DNA of 64,000 bases. It comes from Lyngbya sp. CCAP 1446/10. Its GTDB lineage: Bacteria; Cyanobacteriota; Cyanobacteriia; Cyanobacteriales; Microcoleaceae. The translations under genes were made by a program, and so were the position numbers. Positions 1-7,974 of this stretch are shown piece after piece. Positions within the stretch are counted from its first letter, which is position 1. Each line of letters starts with the position of its first letter. The notes under the pieces were generated by a model. That model worked only from the letters and a program-made list of their open reading frames with translations, was not told where the DNA came from and ran no database searches. The DNA is taken from the NCBI RefSeq assembly GCF_026130175.1, contig NZ_JAIGNI010000002.1, positions 1 through 64,000 of the forward strand. Reading direction: 5' to 3'.

Positions 1-210
1 GAGAGTGGGAGAGGGGGAGAGTGGGAGAGGGGGAGAGTGGGAGAGGGGGAGACTTTTTCCTTTTTACTTCTTCGCTTTTTCTTCTGACTATTTCCCTCGT
101 CATTCTTCCTCATAATTCTTCCTCATAATTCTTCCTCATAATTCTTCCTTCTTCCCTCTTCCTTCTTCCCTCTTCCTTCTTCCCTCTTCCTTCTTCCCTC
201 TTCCTTCTGA
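1..210. repeat. Tandem repeats at the window edge
   Basis: Positions 1-53 are about three copies of a purine-rich 16-base unit (AGAGTGGGAGAGGGGG). From about 101 there are copies of a 14-base unit (CTCATAATTCTTCC), followed by a heptamer array of CTTCTTC/CTTCCTT type running to about 206. The 14-base unit is two heptamers long. The block lies just downstream of the 3' end of the minus-strand gene at 218-583. I see no gene in it. Confidence 0.85.
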
Positions 211-217
211 CTAATAA

Positions 218-583
218 CTAGCGATTTCTCGACGATTCTAACTTAGACAACCGCTCTTTAATTTTGAGCACATCCTGCTTAGTTTCAATTGCCAAAGTTG
301 CTAAATTGTCAAACATCGGGTCTCCCGAAAGCATTCTAGAATTTGTCCTGCCCGAACCAGGGCGGTTTGGAGACTGAGGCCGGTTCACTCCAGAACCTTG
401 AGACTGCAAACTGTAGATTTGTCCCCGGAGTTCAGCAATTTGACCTTCTAATTGAGTAATCCGAAAGTCTAATTGACTGGTCGATTGAGCTGGCGTAAAA
501 ATTGGCGAAATAGTAATTGCTAACAAGCAAGCAAGACACAGAAGACAGATTTTTGTGGCGCGATGGCGAATAATTTTTGGCAT
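218..583 (-). CDS. Small exported coiled-coil protein, unknown function
   Basis: 121 residues. Residues about 8-32 form a hydrophobic, Ala/Leu-rich stretch that looks like a signal peptide or membrane anchor. Residues about 38-62 (ITQLEGQIAELRGQIYSLQS) have clear heptad spacing and should form a coiled coil. A Pro/Gly/Ser/Asn-rich linker follows, then a second helix near the C terminus (IETKQDVLKIKERLSKLES). I recognise no named domain. Its 3' end abuts a tandem-repeat block, and the spacer on its 5' side holds R3 palindromes. An envelope-associated structural role is inference only. Confidence 0.6.
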   Translation of the reverse strand: MPKIIRHRATKICLLCLACLLAITISPIFTPAQSTSQLDFRITQLEGQIAELRGQIYSLQSQGSGVNRPQSPNRPGSGRTNSRMLSGDPMFDNLATLAIETKQDVLKIKERLSKLESSRNR

Positions 584-923
584 AGCTTGAATGATTTAAA
601 TTATACCATTTGTACAATAACAAATCGCTGATATTTTTGCTCTCTATCAGAAGTATGTTTTATGCCAACTAGGAACGTATTATTTGCATTAATATCAAAA
701 GTTACCAATATTTTGTCGCTTAACATGAGCCTCTCGATCCCCCCTAACCCCCCTTGAAAAGGGGGGGACAAGAGCTTCAAAGTCCCCCTTAACAACGGGG
801 GGACAAGAGCTTCAAATTCCCCCTTAACAACGGGGGATTTAGGGGGATCTACACTCAGATCAAAGCGAGATTTGTGATGGATTTTAGTCTTAACTTGACA
901 CCAATAGCTGTGTCCCTACCTAA
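584..923. repeat. Spacer with R3 palindrome cluster
   Basis: This 340-base spacer contains, at about 736-849, nested R3 repeats: C-runs and G-runs around CCCTTGAAAAGGGG, followed by two direct copies of a unit reading GGGGGGACAAGAGCTTCAAA and ending in CCCCCTTAACAACGGGGG. Near 875-893 is CTTAACTTGACACC, which resembles the outer end of the R3-containing palindromic element at 14315-14500. The open frames across it are repeat-derived and are not called as genes. Confidence 0.75.
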
Positions 924-1814
924 TTAAGAATCTTCGCCCCAAACTTTTAGCTGAACATAAACTAATATCAAAGCTATAGCCATCAGAAAAGTTGCGGCTG
1001 CGGCTGCATAGCCAAAATCAAATTGCGAAAAAGCTTGCTCGTAAATATAATAAACTAGCAAATTAGTAGAGTTCAAAGGGCCGCCGCCGGTGATGACGTA
1101 AACTTGCTCGAAACTCCGCAGGGTAAAAATAGCTGTAGTCACCGTAGCGAATACTAAAGTCGGCCGCAAACCGGGTAAAGTGATGTACCAAAATTGTTGC
1201 CAAGCATTAGCTCCATCCAATTCGGCTGCTTCGTAACGATTTACCGGAATTGCTTGCAATCCTGCTAAAAATACTACCATATTAAAGCCTAATTGTTTCC
1301 AAACACTGAGCAAGATTATGACTGGCATTGCCCAAACTGTGCTACTCAGCCAAGGAATTGGATTTAAGCCGATCGCCCTTAGCATATCATTCACCGGCCC
1401 ATCGGTTTGAAACAACCACCGCCAACCCAAGCCAACGGCAACTAAAGAGGTAATCGAAGGGATAAAATAAGCGGTGCGGAGAGCTCCGCGCCAAGCAAAC
1501 GAGCGATTTAGCAAAACTGCCAAACCCAACGGAATGACTAAACTGGGAATGACTGTGGCGGTAGTAAAATAGATCGTGTTTTGGAGAATTTGCCAAAAAT
1601 CCGGGTTAGTGACTAGGCGCGAGTAGTTGTTCAAACCAATCAAACGTACTCCCGACTGGGTAAAGCTGCCGCTGGTAAAGCTGAGGTAGAATAAATAGGC
1701 GATCGGCAAAATCAAAAAAGTACCCAAAAACAGTAAAGCTGGGGCTAGAAATGTCCAAGCTGCGATCGATTCATTGTCCAACCAGTTAAAACGCCCAGAT
1801 TTCATCGGAACCAT
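924..1814 (-). CDS. Sugar-type ABC transporter permease (MalF/UgpA-like), solitary
   Basis: 296 residues with six predicted membrane segments, the usual length for an inner-membrane subunit of a carbohydrate importer (CUT1 type). The EAA loop that docks the ATPase is visible at about residues 196-219 (EAAELDGANAWQQFWYITLP). A conserved C-terminal segment follows (YVITGGGPLNSTNLLVYYIY). The protein starts MVPMKS, so the second Met is an alternative start. No binding protein, second permease or ATPase is adjacent: the next gene is a divergent acetyltransferase and downstream is repeat DNA. It must therefore work with partners encoded elsewhere, possibly sharing the ATPase of the operon at 41249-45818. 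Substrate is not deducible. Confidence 0.85.
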   Translation of the reverse strand: MVPMKSGRFNWLDNESIAAWTFLAPALLFLGTFLILPIAYLFYLSFTSGSFTQSGVRLIGLNNYSRLVTNPDFWQILQNTIYFTTATVIPSLVIPLGLAVLLNRSFAWRGALRTAYFIPSITSLVAVGLGWRWLFQTDGPVNDMLRAIGLNPIPWLSSTVWAMPVIILLSVWKQLGFNMVVFLAGLQAIPVNRYEAAELDGANAWQQFWYITLPGLRPTLVFATVTTAIFTLRSFEQVYVITGGGPLNSTNLLVYYIYEQAFSQFDFGYAAAAATFLMAIALILVYVQLKVWGEDS

Positions 1815-1873
1815 TGGCTTATAAATTTTAGCTTTTAGTTTTAAATGGTATCACAATATAGGTCAATCTCACA

Positions 1874-2458
1874 ATGAATCTTCTCGATATATTGGCGAAT
1901 TTACCCACTATAGAAACTGAAAGGCTCCTGCTCCGAAAAATTACCTTAAACGATGCCAGTGATATGTTTGAGTATGCCTCAAATCCCGAAGTATCAGAAT
2001 ACACAATGTGGTCAACTCATGTCTCCATCGAAGACACTAAATACTTTCTCAAGTCTCTGACAAAAATGTACAAAAAACGAGAGCTTGTAGATTGGGGAAT
2101 TGTCCACAAAGCTGAGAAGAAATTGATCGGTACTTGCGGATTTGTGGAATGGAGCATGACGCACAGCCGCGGGGAAATTGGCTACGCACTTTCTGGGAGA
2201 TATTGGGGCGAAGGATACATGAGCGAGGCTGTCAATGCAATTATTGAATTCGGGTTTCGGGAAATGTTGTTAAATCGAATTGTGGGTAGATGTGAAGTTA
2301 ACAATATTGCTTCGGCGAGGGTGATGGAAAAGGTGGGGATGCAATTGGAAGGGATTTTGCGACAGCAGCTATTTGTTAAGGGCAGATATTGGGATCTCAA
2401 AATTTATTCGATTCTCAGGGAAGAGTTTTTTAATAATGTTGTTGTAGAATCTAATTGA
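1874..2458 (+). CDS. GNAT-family N-acetyltransferase (RimJ/RimL-like)
   Basis: 194 residues. The protein has the acetyltransferase_3 layout: N-terminal ETERLLLRKITLNDA, a central GTCGFVEWSMTHSRGEIGYAL strand pair, then WGEGYMSEAVNAIIEFGF with the acetyl-CoA pyrophosphate loop, and VNNIASARVMEKVGMQLEG near the end. Family members acetylate protein N termini or small amines with acetyl-CoA in the cytoplasm; the substrate here is unknown. It is transcribed divergently from the ABC permease gene, with 59 bases between the two start codons. Confidence 0.85.
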   Translation: MNLLDILANLPTIETERLLLRKITLNDASDMFEYASNPEVSEYTMWSTHVSIEDTKYFLKSLTKMYKKRELVDWGIVHKAEKKLIGTCGFVEWSMTHSRGEIGYALSGRYWGEGYMSEAVNAIIEFGFREMLLNRIVGRCEVNNIASARVMEKVGMQLEGILRQQLFVKGRYWDLKIYSILREEFFNNVVVESN

Positions 2459-2486
2459 TTATTTTTGATAGTATTTAAGTTGATCC

Positions 2487-2600
2487 ACCTAATTCAAGGT
2501 AAAATACGGATCGCTAAAAAGCTTTCTATGTCTGTCTTCTTCCTTCTTCCTTCTTCCTTCTTCCTTCTTCCTTCTTCCTTCTTCCTTCTTCCTTCTACTT
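2487..2600 (+). repeat. purN leader: conserved 38-bp block plus heptamer array
   Basis: A 38-base block (2487-2524, beginning ACCTAATTCAAGGTAAAATA) is followed by a CTTCTTC/CTTCCTT heptamer array that ends in CTACTT immediately before the purN ATG. The same block, with one mismatch, and the same array and CTACTT-ATG junction precede rsmD at 11941-12055. The pyrimidine array leaves no purine Shine-Dalgarno sequence in front of purN. Confidence 0.85.
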
Positions 2601-3272
2601 ATGACACTTAATCAAGCATCTGCTAATTCCTTCCCTAGCCTGATTTCTCCTGAGATTAGCTTTCCTTCTACCTCTCCGGCTCATCCGCCCTTAAAATTAG
2701 GAATTTTAGCTTCAGGTAGCGGCAGCAACTTCGAGGTAATTGCCGAAGCCATCCAAAAGGGACAACTTAATGTTCAAATCCCAGTATTAATTTACAACAA
2801 TCCCGAAGCGAAAGCCGCGGCCAGAGCCAAAAAATACGGCATTCCCTCGATTATGCTCAATCACCGCGATTGCAAAAGCCGCGAAGAATTGGATACAAAA
2901 ATTGTTAAAACTTTCCAATCTCATGATGTAGAATGGGTAGTGATGGCAGGTTGGATGCGTATCGTCACCAAAGTTTTGCTCGATGCTTTTCCAGACAAAG
3001 TTATTAACATTCACCCCAGTTTGCTGCCGAGTTTCCCAGGAATTCGCGCCGTCGAACAAGCACTCGCCGCCAAGGTGAAAATCACCGGATGTACGGTGCA
3101 CATCGCTCATTTGGAAGTAGACAGCGGGCCGATTTTAATGCAGGCTGCTGTGCCGATATTGCCTGATGATACGGCTGAAACGCTGCACGCGAGAATTCAG
3201 GTGCAAGAGCATAAAATTATGTTAGGCGCGATCGCACTTATTGCCGAATCCCATCAAAAACATTGTGACTAA
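2601..3272 (+). CDS. purN: Phosphoribosylglycinamide formyltransferase (GAR transformylase)
   Basis: 223 residues. Transfers a formyl group from 10-formyl-THF to GAR in de novo purine synthesis, in the cytoplasm. Visible hallmarks are the phosphate-binding loop LASGSGSNF (37-44), WMRIV, the active-site segment INIHPSLLPSFPG with Asn136 and His138, and VDSGPIL with Asp174. The enzyme proper begins near residue 31. The first 30 residues are a Ser/Pro-rich extension relative to the roughly 190-residue bacterial enzyme. The ATG at 2601 lies directly after a heptamer array and lacks a Shine-Dalgarno sequence. No other Met falls before the conserved region, so the start is likely right. The stop overlaps the start of the downstream methyltransferase gene. 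Confidence 0.95.
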   Translation: MTLNQASANSFPSLISPEISFPSTSPAHPPLKLGILASGSGSNFEVIAEAIQKGQLNVQIPVLIYNNPEAKAAARAKKYGIPSIMLNHRDCKSREELDTKIVKTFQSHDVEWVVMAGWMRIVTKVLLDAFPDKVINIHPSLLPSFPGIRAVEQALAAKVKITGCTVHIAHLEVDSGPILMQAAVPILPDDTAETLHARIQVQEHKIMLGAIALIAESHQKHCD

Positions 3273-4374
3273 AAACCTTGCCAGTGCTGCATCTGTCCCC
3301 GAATTGCCCGTCAGCGACTCACCCGAAAGTGGCCCGCCGCTGACTGATTCTAATCGCCTGAAATTAATACTCAAAGAAAGGCTGAAAAAGAACATCGGCA
3401 TCAAGGGAGAATTTTATCTGCCTTGCTTGCCATCAATGTTAGACGACTATTTTAAATTACTCTCAGACTTCCTAAATATCCTCGGACAAAACCTCGACGC
3501 TGCTCAATCCGAAAACTTGCGAACATTAATCGCCAACGCCTTAGTAGAAGGATTCAAAAATTCCCCCCACGCTAATCTCATAGTCTCATACTTTCCCGCC
3601 AATTCCCAAACCGGTTTAGCAGGCGGCATTACTCTCAATACCAAGATTGAAGTCGAATCAATGGCCCAGAAATATCATAGCTGGCCGGATATTCGTCCCG
3701 AACCTTTATTTGGTAGCCATCCTGATGCCAAAGTCATCGCTATTGCCGCCGAATTAGGCCAACCGGGTAAAGCAGCTATTTTAGATGTCGGTGCGGGCCC
3801 AGGGCGCAATAGTCTGCCTTTAGCAAGGTTAGGACATTCCGTGGATGCGATCGAGCTAACGCCCATATTTGCCGAAAAACTATCATCCGCAGCCACCGCC
3901 GAAAATTTGCCGATAAATGTCACCCAAGGCGACGTTTTAGATCCATTATTGAGGATGCAAACCTATCGGTATAAATTAGCGATTGCTACCGAAGTTCTCT
4001 CCCACTTCCGCTATCCCGAACAAGTCCGCTTATTCCTCGGCAAAATGTCCGATGCTGTGTTAAGTGGCGGCTTTATACTATTCAGCACTTTCTTAGCCGT
4101 CGATGGGTACGAACCCGATGAGATGGCAAAACAAATGTCTGAATTGTGTTGGTCTTATTTAATTACCAGACAAGAATTGCAAGCAGCAATCGAGGGTTTA
4201 CCGTTAGAAATTATTTCTGATGAATCGGTGATTGAATACGAACAAAAACATTTGGCTGATTCTGCGTGGCCGCCGACTCCTTGGTTTGTGAGTTGGGCCA
4301 GCGGGCGCGATTTATTTCCAGTGCAAGAAACGCCGCCGTTGGAGTTGCGGTGGATACTGGTTAAACGGTTGTAG
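3265..4374 (+). CDS. Class I SAM-dependent methyltransferase, substrate unknown
   Basis: I place the start at GTG 3265 (369 residues), which overlaps the purN stop by 8 bases and suggests translational coupling. A TTG at 3241 would add eight residues. The N-terminal half (about 150 residues) is helical and has no domain I recognise. The C-terminal half is a Rossmann methyltransferase: motif I ILDVGAGPGRNSLPLA, an acidic residue ending strand 2 (AIEL), a GDVLDP turn, and SGGFILFSTFL. The combination of a helical N domain and this core is seen in conserved cyanobacterial methyltransferases. The pairing with purN may be only positional. Confidence 0.8.
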   Translation: MTKNLASAASVPELPVSDSPESGPPLTDSNRLKLILKERLKKNIGIKGEFYLPCLPSMLDDYFKLLSDFLNILGQNLDAAQSENLRTLIANALVEGFKNSPHANLIVSYFPANSQTGLAGGITLNTKIEVESMAQKYHSWPDIRPEPLFGSHPDAKVIAIAAELGQPGKAAILDVGAGPGRNSLPLARLGHSVDAIELTPIFAEKLSSAATAENLPINVTQGDVLDPLLRMQTYRYKLAIATEVLSHFRYPEQVRLFLGKMSDAVLSGGFILFSTFLAVDGYEPDEMAKQMSELCWSYLITRQELQAAIEGLPLEIISDESVIEYEQKHLADSAWPPTPWFVSWASGRDLFPVQETPPLELRWILVKRL

Positions 4375-4376
4375 AG

Positions 4377-4524
4377 AGTAGTGCCTGTGTCAGATTGTAG
4401 CTGCTTGATGATTGATAAAATAACGCACTCGCTCCGCATCATCCGACAAATTTTAGCTAGTAAGGTGCGTCAGATTGTAGCTTGTCGATTTTTGATAAAA
4501 TCACGCACTCGCTCCGCACCCTAC
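4377..4524. repeat. Two R1 palindromic repeats in tandem
   Basis: A diverged copy at about 4377-4445 and a better copy at 4461-4524. The second runs from AAGGTGCGTCAGATTGTAGC to GCACTCGCTCCGCACCCTAC. The interior matches the copy at 5351-5414 closely (TTGTCGATTTTTnATAAAAT). The terminal inverted repeat is GTAGGGTGCG-like. No coding potential. Confidence 0.75.
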
Positions 4525-4585
4525 GGCAATTTTTCCTAATCTACCTAGTTTTATTTTTGGTTTTTCTTTAAATATGCTTTTGGCA

Positions 4586-5272
4586 CTAAAGCATCTCTTT
4601 CAAACTTGATAAATCAAAATTTTTTGTGCCCTGATAGTCAAAATACTTGCCTTTTCTATCGACTAAAACTGTTTTAATTCCCAACTGCTCAGCTCCCTCA
4701 ATATCATCTTCCATTGAGTCACCAACCATTAAAACTTGTGATGGTTCTATATTTAAATCATTCATAACAAATTCAAAAACTTTACAGCTAGGTTTGCAAA
4801 GGCCAATTTCTTCACTAATATAGATTTTCTTAATATATTGAGCTAGCTTTAAAGCCTTGATTTTATCCCTTTGCCCGTCCGAAGGTCCATTTGTAAGAAT
4901 AGCAGTATTAATTTCTTTTTCTTCTAAAGTTTTTAGTAAGGGAATCACATCATCAAATAATGTTATTGCGTGATTAGCCTCTTTCATGTAAATAGAATTC
5001 AGTGCTGAAGAAAACGCTAAAGGATTTTGGTGAGCGCCTTGTATAACATCAGCATAGCGACGCAACCTATACTCGTCCCTTGAAATAACTCCATTAATAA
5101 ATTGTCGGAACAACGTAGGTTCTATCAAGCTATAACTATTCCAGAATTGATTAACATCTATCCCAGATAATTCAATAACTCGATTAACAAGACTTATTGC
5201 GTTTTTTTTAGCTTTCTGATAATCACAAAGTGTATCATCTAGATCAAAAATGACGTATTTTATTATAGTCAA
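4586..5272 (-). CDS. HAD-superfamily hydrolase (YjjG/pyrimidine-nucleotidase-like)
   Basis: 228 residues. HAD motif I is FDLDDTLCDY (Asp nucleophile and Asp acid/base, residues about 9-11), with motif II TAILTNGPSDGQ, motif III Lys in GLCKPSCKVFEF, and motif IV MVGDSMEDDIEGAEQLGIKT. The helical cap between motifs I and II (about residues 15-95) makes it a subclass-I HAD. Family members dephosphorylate nucleotides or other small phosphoesters in the cytoplasm. The specific substrate cannot be told. R1 repeats flank both sides. The base composition is visibly more A+T-rich than its neighbours, which may indicate transfer. Confidence 0.85.
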   Translation of the reverse strand: MTIIKYVIFDLDDTLCDYQKAKKNAISLVNRVIELSGIDVNQFWNSYSLIEPTLFRQFINGVISRDEYRLRRYADVIQGAHQNPLAFSSALNSIYMKEANHAITLFDDVIPLLKTLEEKEINTAILTNGPSDGQRDKIKALKLAQYIKKIYISEEIGLCKPSCKVFEFVMNDLNIEPSQVLMVGDSMEDDIEGAEQLGIKTVLVDRKGKYFDYQGTKNFDLSSLKEML

Positions 5273-5350
5273 TTATTTCTTCTACCCTAATTGTTCATCC
5301 CAAATTATACAAAGTCCAACACCAACTGTTCCCGATCGATATAGCTCGTA

Positions 5351-5414
5351 GTAGGGTGCGTCAGATCGTAGCTTGTCGATTTTTAATAAAATCACGCACT
5401 CTGACGCACCCTAC
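5351..5414. repeat. R1 palindromic repeat
   Basis: A near-canonical 64-base R1 copy with ends GTAGGGTGCGTCAGA and CTGACGCACCCTACG and an A+T-rich centre. It lies between the 5' end of the HAD gene and the 3' end of rlmN, both on the minus strand. Confidence 0.8.
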
Positions 5415-5437
5415 GAGAATTTTTCGAGGTGAAAAAT

Positions 5438-6553
5438 CTAATTCTCAATCTCAGAAGCCCGCAATTGTCCGCAGGCTGCATCGGCTTCTAAGCCGCGAGA
5501 ATACCGCACACTAACTGCAATTTTCTTCTCCTTCAAAACCGTAACAAAATTGTTGATTCGATTGGGAGTTGGTCGCTGATATTCAGCTTCCTGAATCGGA
5601 TTGTAAGGAATTAGATTGACGTGACACTGAAAACCGCGCAACTGACTTGCTAACTCGGCTGCGTGTTCCGGTAAGTCATTTACATTAGCTAACAGCACGT
5701 ATTCAAAGCTTAATCTGCGTCCAGTCGATCGCACATACTCGCGGCATTCTGCCATTAACTCACCCAAAGGATAAGGGTGGGCGCTAGGAATCAACTCTTC
5801 GCGCAGTCTTTGATTGGAAGCGTGGAGGCTGACGGCGAGGGTAACTTGCAGTTGATGTTCGGCTAGTTGCGTGATGCGATTGCGGATTCCGACTGTGGAA
5901 ATGGTGATGTTTCGCTGTCCAATTCCTACGTCTTGATTCAAACACTTGACAGCAGCTACGACGTTATCGAAATTCAGCAGCGGTTCGCCCATACCCATAA
6001 ATACGATGTGGCTGACTCGGCGGCCGAAATCTTGCTGTACTGTCAGGACTTGATCGACAATTTCGTTTACTTCTAAATTGCGCTTGAAACCGCCTTTACC
6101 CGTAGCGCAAAAATCGCAGCCCATCGCGCAGCCAACTTGCGCCGAAACGCATACTGTCAGCCGTTTGTCGGTGGGAATGCCGACGGTTTCAATGATTTGA
6201 CCGTCTGCTAATTTTAGGAGATACTTTACTGTGGCATCCGGTGCGACCGATCGCAAATGAATAGTCGATCGCCCGATCGGGATTTTAGCAACAGTCTCGC
6301 GCCACTGTTTCGAGAATACAGAAATATCGGAGAGCGATCGCGCCCCTTTCTCATAAATCCATTGGTACAACTGCTTTCCGCGATAAGCCGGTTGTCCCTG
6401 CTGCTGTACCCACTCCGTTAACTCAGCCAAACTCGCGCCCAGCAAAGGCGGAATTTTACCAGACTCAACAGCCAAAGCAGCAGTCTTGCGAGACTGATTC
6501 GCATCCCTGGAATTACCAGAAGAGTACACCTGAGAAACGGAAGTAGAAGGCAT
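5438..6553 (-). CDS. rlmN: Dual-specificity 23S rRNA A2503 / tRNA A37 C2-methyltransferase
   Basis: 371 residues. A radical-SAM enzyme that methylates C2 of A2503 in 23S rRNA and of A37 in some tRNAs. The 4Fe-4S cluster motif CX3CX2C is at Cys142/146/149 ([12 protein letters not shown]). The intermediate-forming C-terminal Cys is Cys361 (DAACGQLR). GMGEPLLN and VSLHAS are standard RlmN segments. The first 30 residues (Ser/Gln-rich) are not conserved in the family, so the true start could be a little later. Both neighbouring spacers are filled with R1 or R2 repeats. Confidence 0.95.
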   Translation of the reverse strand: MPSTSVSQVYSSGNSRDANQSRKTAALAVESGKIPPLLGASLAELTEWVQQQGQPAYRGKQLYQWIYEKGARSLSDISVFSKQWRETVAKIPIGRSTIHLRSVAPDATVKYLLKLADGQIIETVGIPTDKRLTVCVSAQVGCAMGCDFCATGKGGFKRNLEVNEIVDQVLTVQQDFGRRVSHIVFMGMGEPLLNFDNVVAAVKCLNQDVGIGQRNITISTVGIRNRITQLAEHQLQVTLAVSLHASNQRLREELIPSAHPYPLGELMAECREYVRSTGRRLSFEYVLLANVNDLPEHAAELASQLRGFQCHVNLIPYNPIQEAEYQRPTPNRINNFVTVLKEKKIAVSVRYSRGLEADAACGQLRASEIEN

Positions 6554-6960
6554 AGGTCATCAGAAAATTTACTGTCACTCTATATACTAAAACTTCTCGA
6601 CCAAAACTGCCGAGAATCCTCCTCAAGGTACTTATGCAGAAGACCGGGCGGTTGAAACCGCGTCTATACAGACAAAACCCGATCTCAGAGGGGTTGAAGA
6701 CCGGGCGGTTAAAATTGCGTTACTTTCTTCAGTCCCTCTGAGCTCGGACTTCGTTCGTGTAGACGCGGTTTCAACCGTACGTCCTCATTTGTGTAGACGC
6801 GGTTTCAACCGTACGTCCGATCTGTCCGCAACCAAGTTAAATTTTGGCAAAATTCCCGAAATATTGCATCTAAATGACCGCAGCCACCTAAAATAAACTC
6901 TGTAGTTTGTTAAAGGGTGTGCAAATTTGACAGCTTTCCAACACAATTAATGCAATTTCT
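6554..6960. repeat. Spacer with R2 palindrome cluster
   Basis: About 6640-6818 carries several R2 copies: GGGCGGTTGAAACCGCGTCTA, a decayed copy GGGCGGTTAAAATTGCG, then two near-identical GTGTAGACGCGGTTTCAACC units followed by GTACGTCC. They can fold into long hairpins. The remaining 140 bases up to lgt hold no gene; TTGACA at 6927-6932 is a possible -35 box without a convincing -10. Confidence 0.75.
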
Positions 6961-7854
6961 ATGGCGCTAAATATTCTCGCCCTACCCCTAGGGTTTCAAT
7001 TTACATCCCCAGGCCCGATTATCTTTCAACTCGGCCCCGTAGCTATCCGTTGGTACGGGCTGTTGATAGCTTCTGCCGTCTTGATTGGAGTCAGTCTGTC
7101 TCAATATTTGGCCGAAAAGCGCCGCGTTAACCCAGAATTGTTGGGCGATTTAGCAATTTGGTTGGTTTTGGGTGCTATTCCCTGCGCTCGAATTTACTAT
7201 GTGGCTTTTGAGTGGCAGCAATACGCCCAGAGGCCTGAAGATATTCTGGCGATTTGGAAAGGCGGAATTGCCATTCACGGGGCGATTTTGGGCGGCACGA
7301 TTGCAGCTTTAATTTTTGCGAAAATCCAGCGAGTTTCTTTTTGGCAATTAGCAGATTTAGTAGCGCCTTCGGCAATTCTTGGTCAGGCGATTGGACGCTG
7401 GGGAAATTTCTTTAACTCCGAAGCTTTTGGCAGTCCTACGGATTTGCCTTGGAAACTCTATATTCCGCCAAACAGCCGCCCGATCGGCTACGCTAATTTT
7501 GAATACTTCCACCCCACATTTCTCTACGAATCTTTGTGGAATTTGACAGTATTTGGGTTGCTTATAACTTTATTTTTCCGCGATTTGCAGGGCAAAATTC
7601 GCTTAAAAACTGGTGCTTTGTTTTTGGTTTACATCGCAGCTTACAGTTCCGGTCGAGTCTGGATTGAAGGGTTGCGAACTGATAGTTTGATGTTTGGGCC
7701 GCTGCGGACGGCGCAAATGGTAAGCTTGACTGGGATTGTTTTAGGATTGGGTGGGTTGGCTTGGCTTTATTTGCTCGATCGACCTTTGCCAGATGTGATA
7801 TCAGCCACGGGCGATCGGGCAAATTCCACTCACAAATCCCCAGAGGATCAATAA
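6961..7854 (+). CDS. lgt: Prolipoprotein diacylglyceryl transferase
   Basis: 297 residues. A membrane enzyme that moves diacylglycerol from phosphatidylglycerol onto the lipobox Cys of prolipoproteins. It has the usual seven membrane spans. Signature segments are [19 protein letters not shown] (the conserved His-Gly region), [17 protein letters not shown] with the conserved Arg/Asn, and [12 protein letters not shown]. The C-terminal 25 residues are polar and variable. The protein is slightly longer than typical bacterial Lgt. It appears monocistronic, with a hairpin just past the stop. Confidence 0.95.
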   Translation: MALNILALPLGFQFTSPGPIIFQLGPVAIRWYGLLIASAVLIGVSLSQYLAEKRRVNPELLGDLAIWLVLGAIPCARIYYVAFEWQQYAQRPEDILAIWKGGIAIHGAILGGTIAALIFAKIQRVSFWQLADLVAPSAILGQAIGRWGNFFNSEAFGSPTDLPWKLYIPPNSRPIGYANFEYFHPTFLYESLWNLTVFGLLITLFFRDLQGKIRLKTGALFLVYIAAYSSGRVWIEGLRTDSLMFGPLRTAQMVSLTGIVLGLGGLAWLYLLDRPLPDVISATGDRANSTHKSPEDQ

Positions 7855-7856
7855 AA

Positions 7857-7884
7857 AACCCCAGAGAGGTTAGTCTCTAGGGTT
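7857..7884. terminator. Hairpin after lgt
   Basis: Stem AACCC-c-AGAGA / TCTCT-a-GGGTT with a six-base loop, three bases after the lgt stop codon. The run of six A on its 5' side reads as a T-run only on the minus strand, so it is a formal intrinsic terminator for minus-strand transcription and a weak one for lgt. Confidence 0.5.
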
Positions 7885-7974
7885 CAAACCAGGGTGCATC
7901 TACCATCCCTTACTTCCAGCCAAAATAGGTGCATCCGGAAGCGCCGGTAAATTTAGCAAACTTTTTTAGCAGCC

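Noticed and set aside
130-206. Regular heptamer arrays considered as CRISPR-like or as regulatory binding arrays
   Set aside because: Units are 7 bases with no spacers; these are simple STRR-type tandem repeats. The same applies to every array in the window.
601-795. 64-codon minus-strand frame reading into the R3 repeat
   Set aside because: Much of the frame is translated palindrome (SPPFQGGLGG), there is no ribosome site, and nothing looks conserved.
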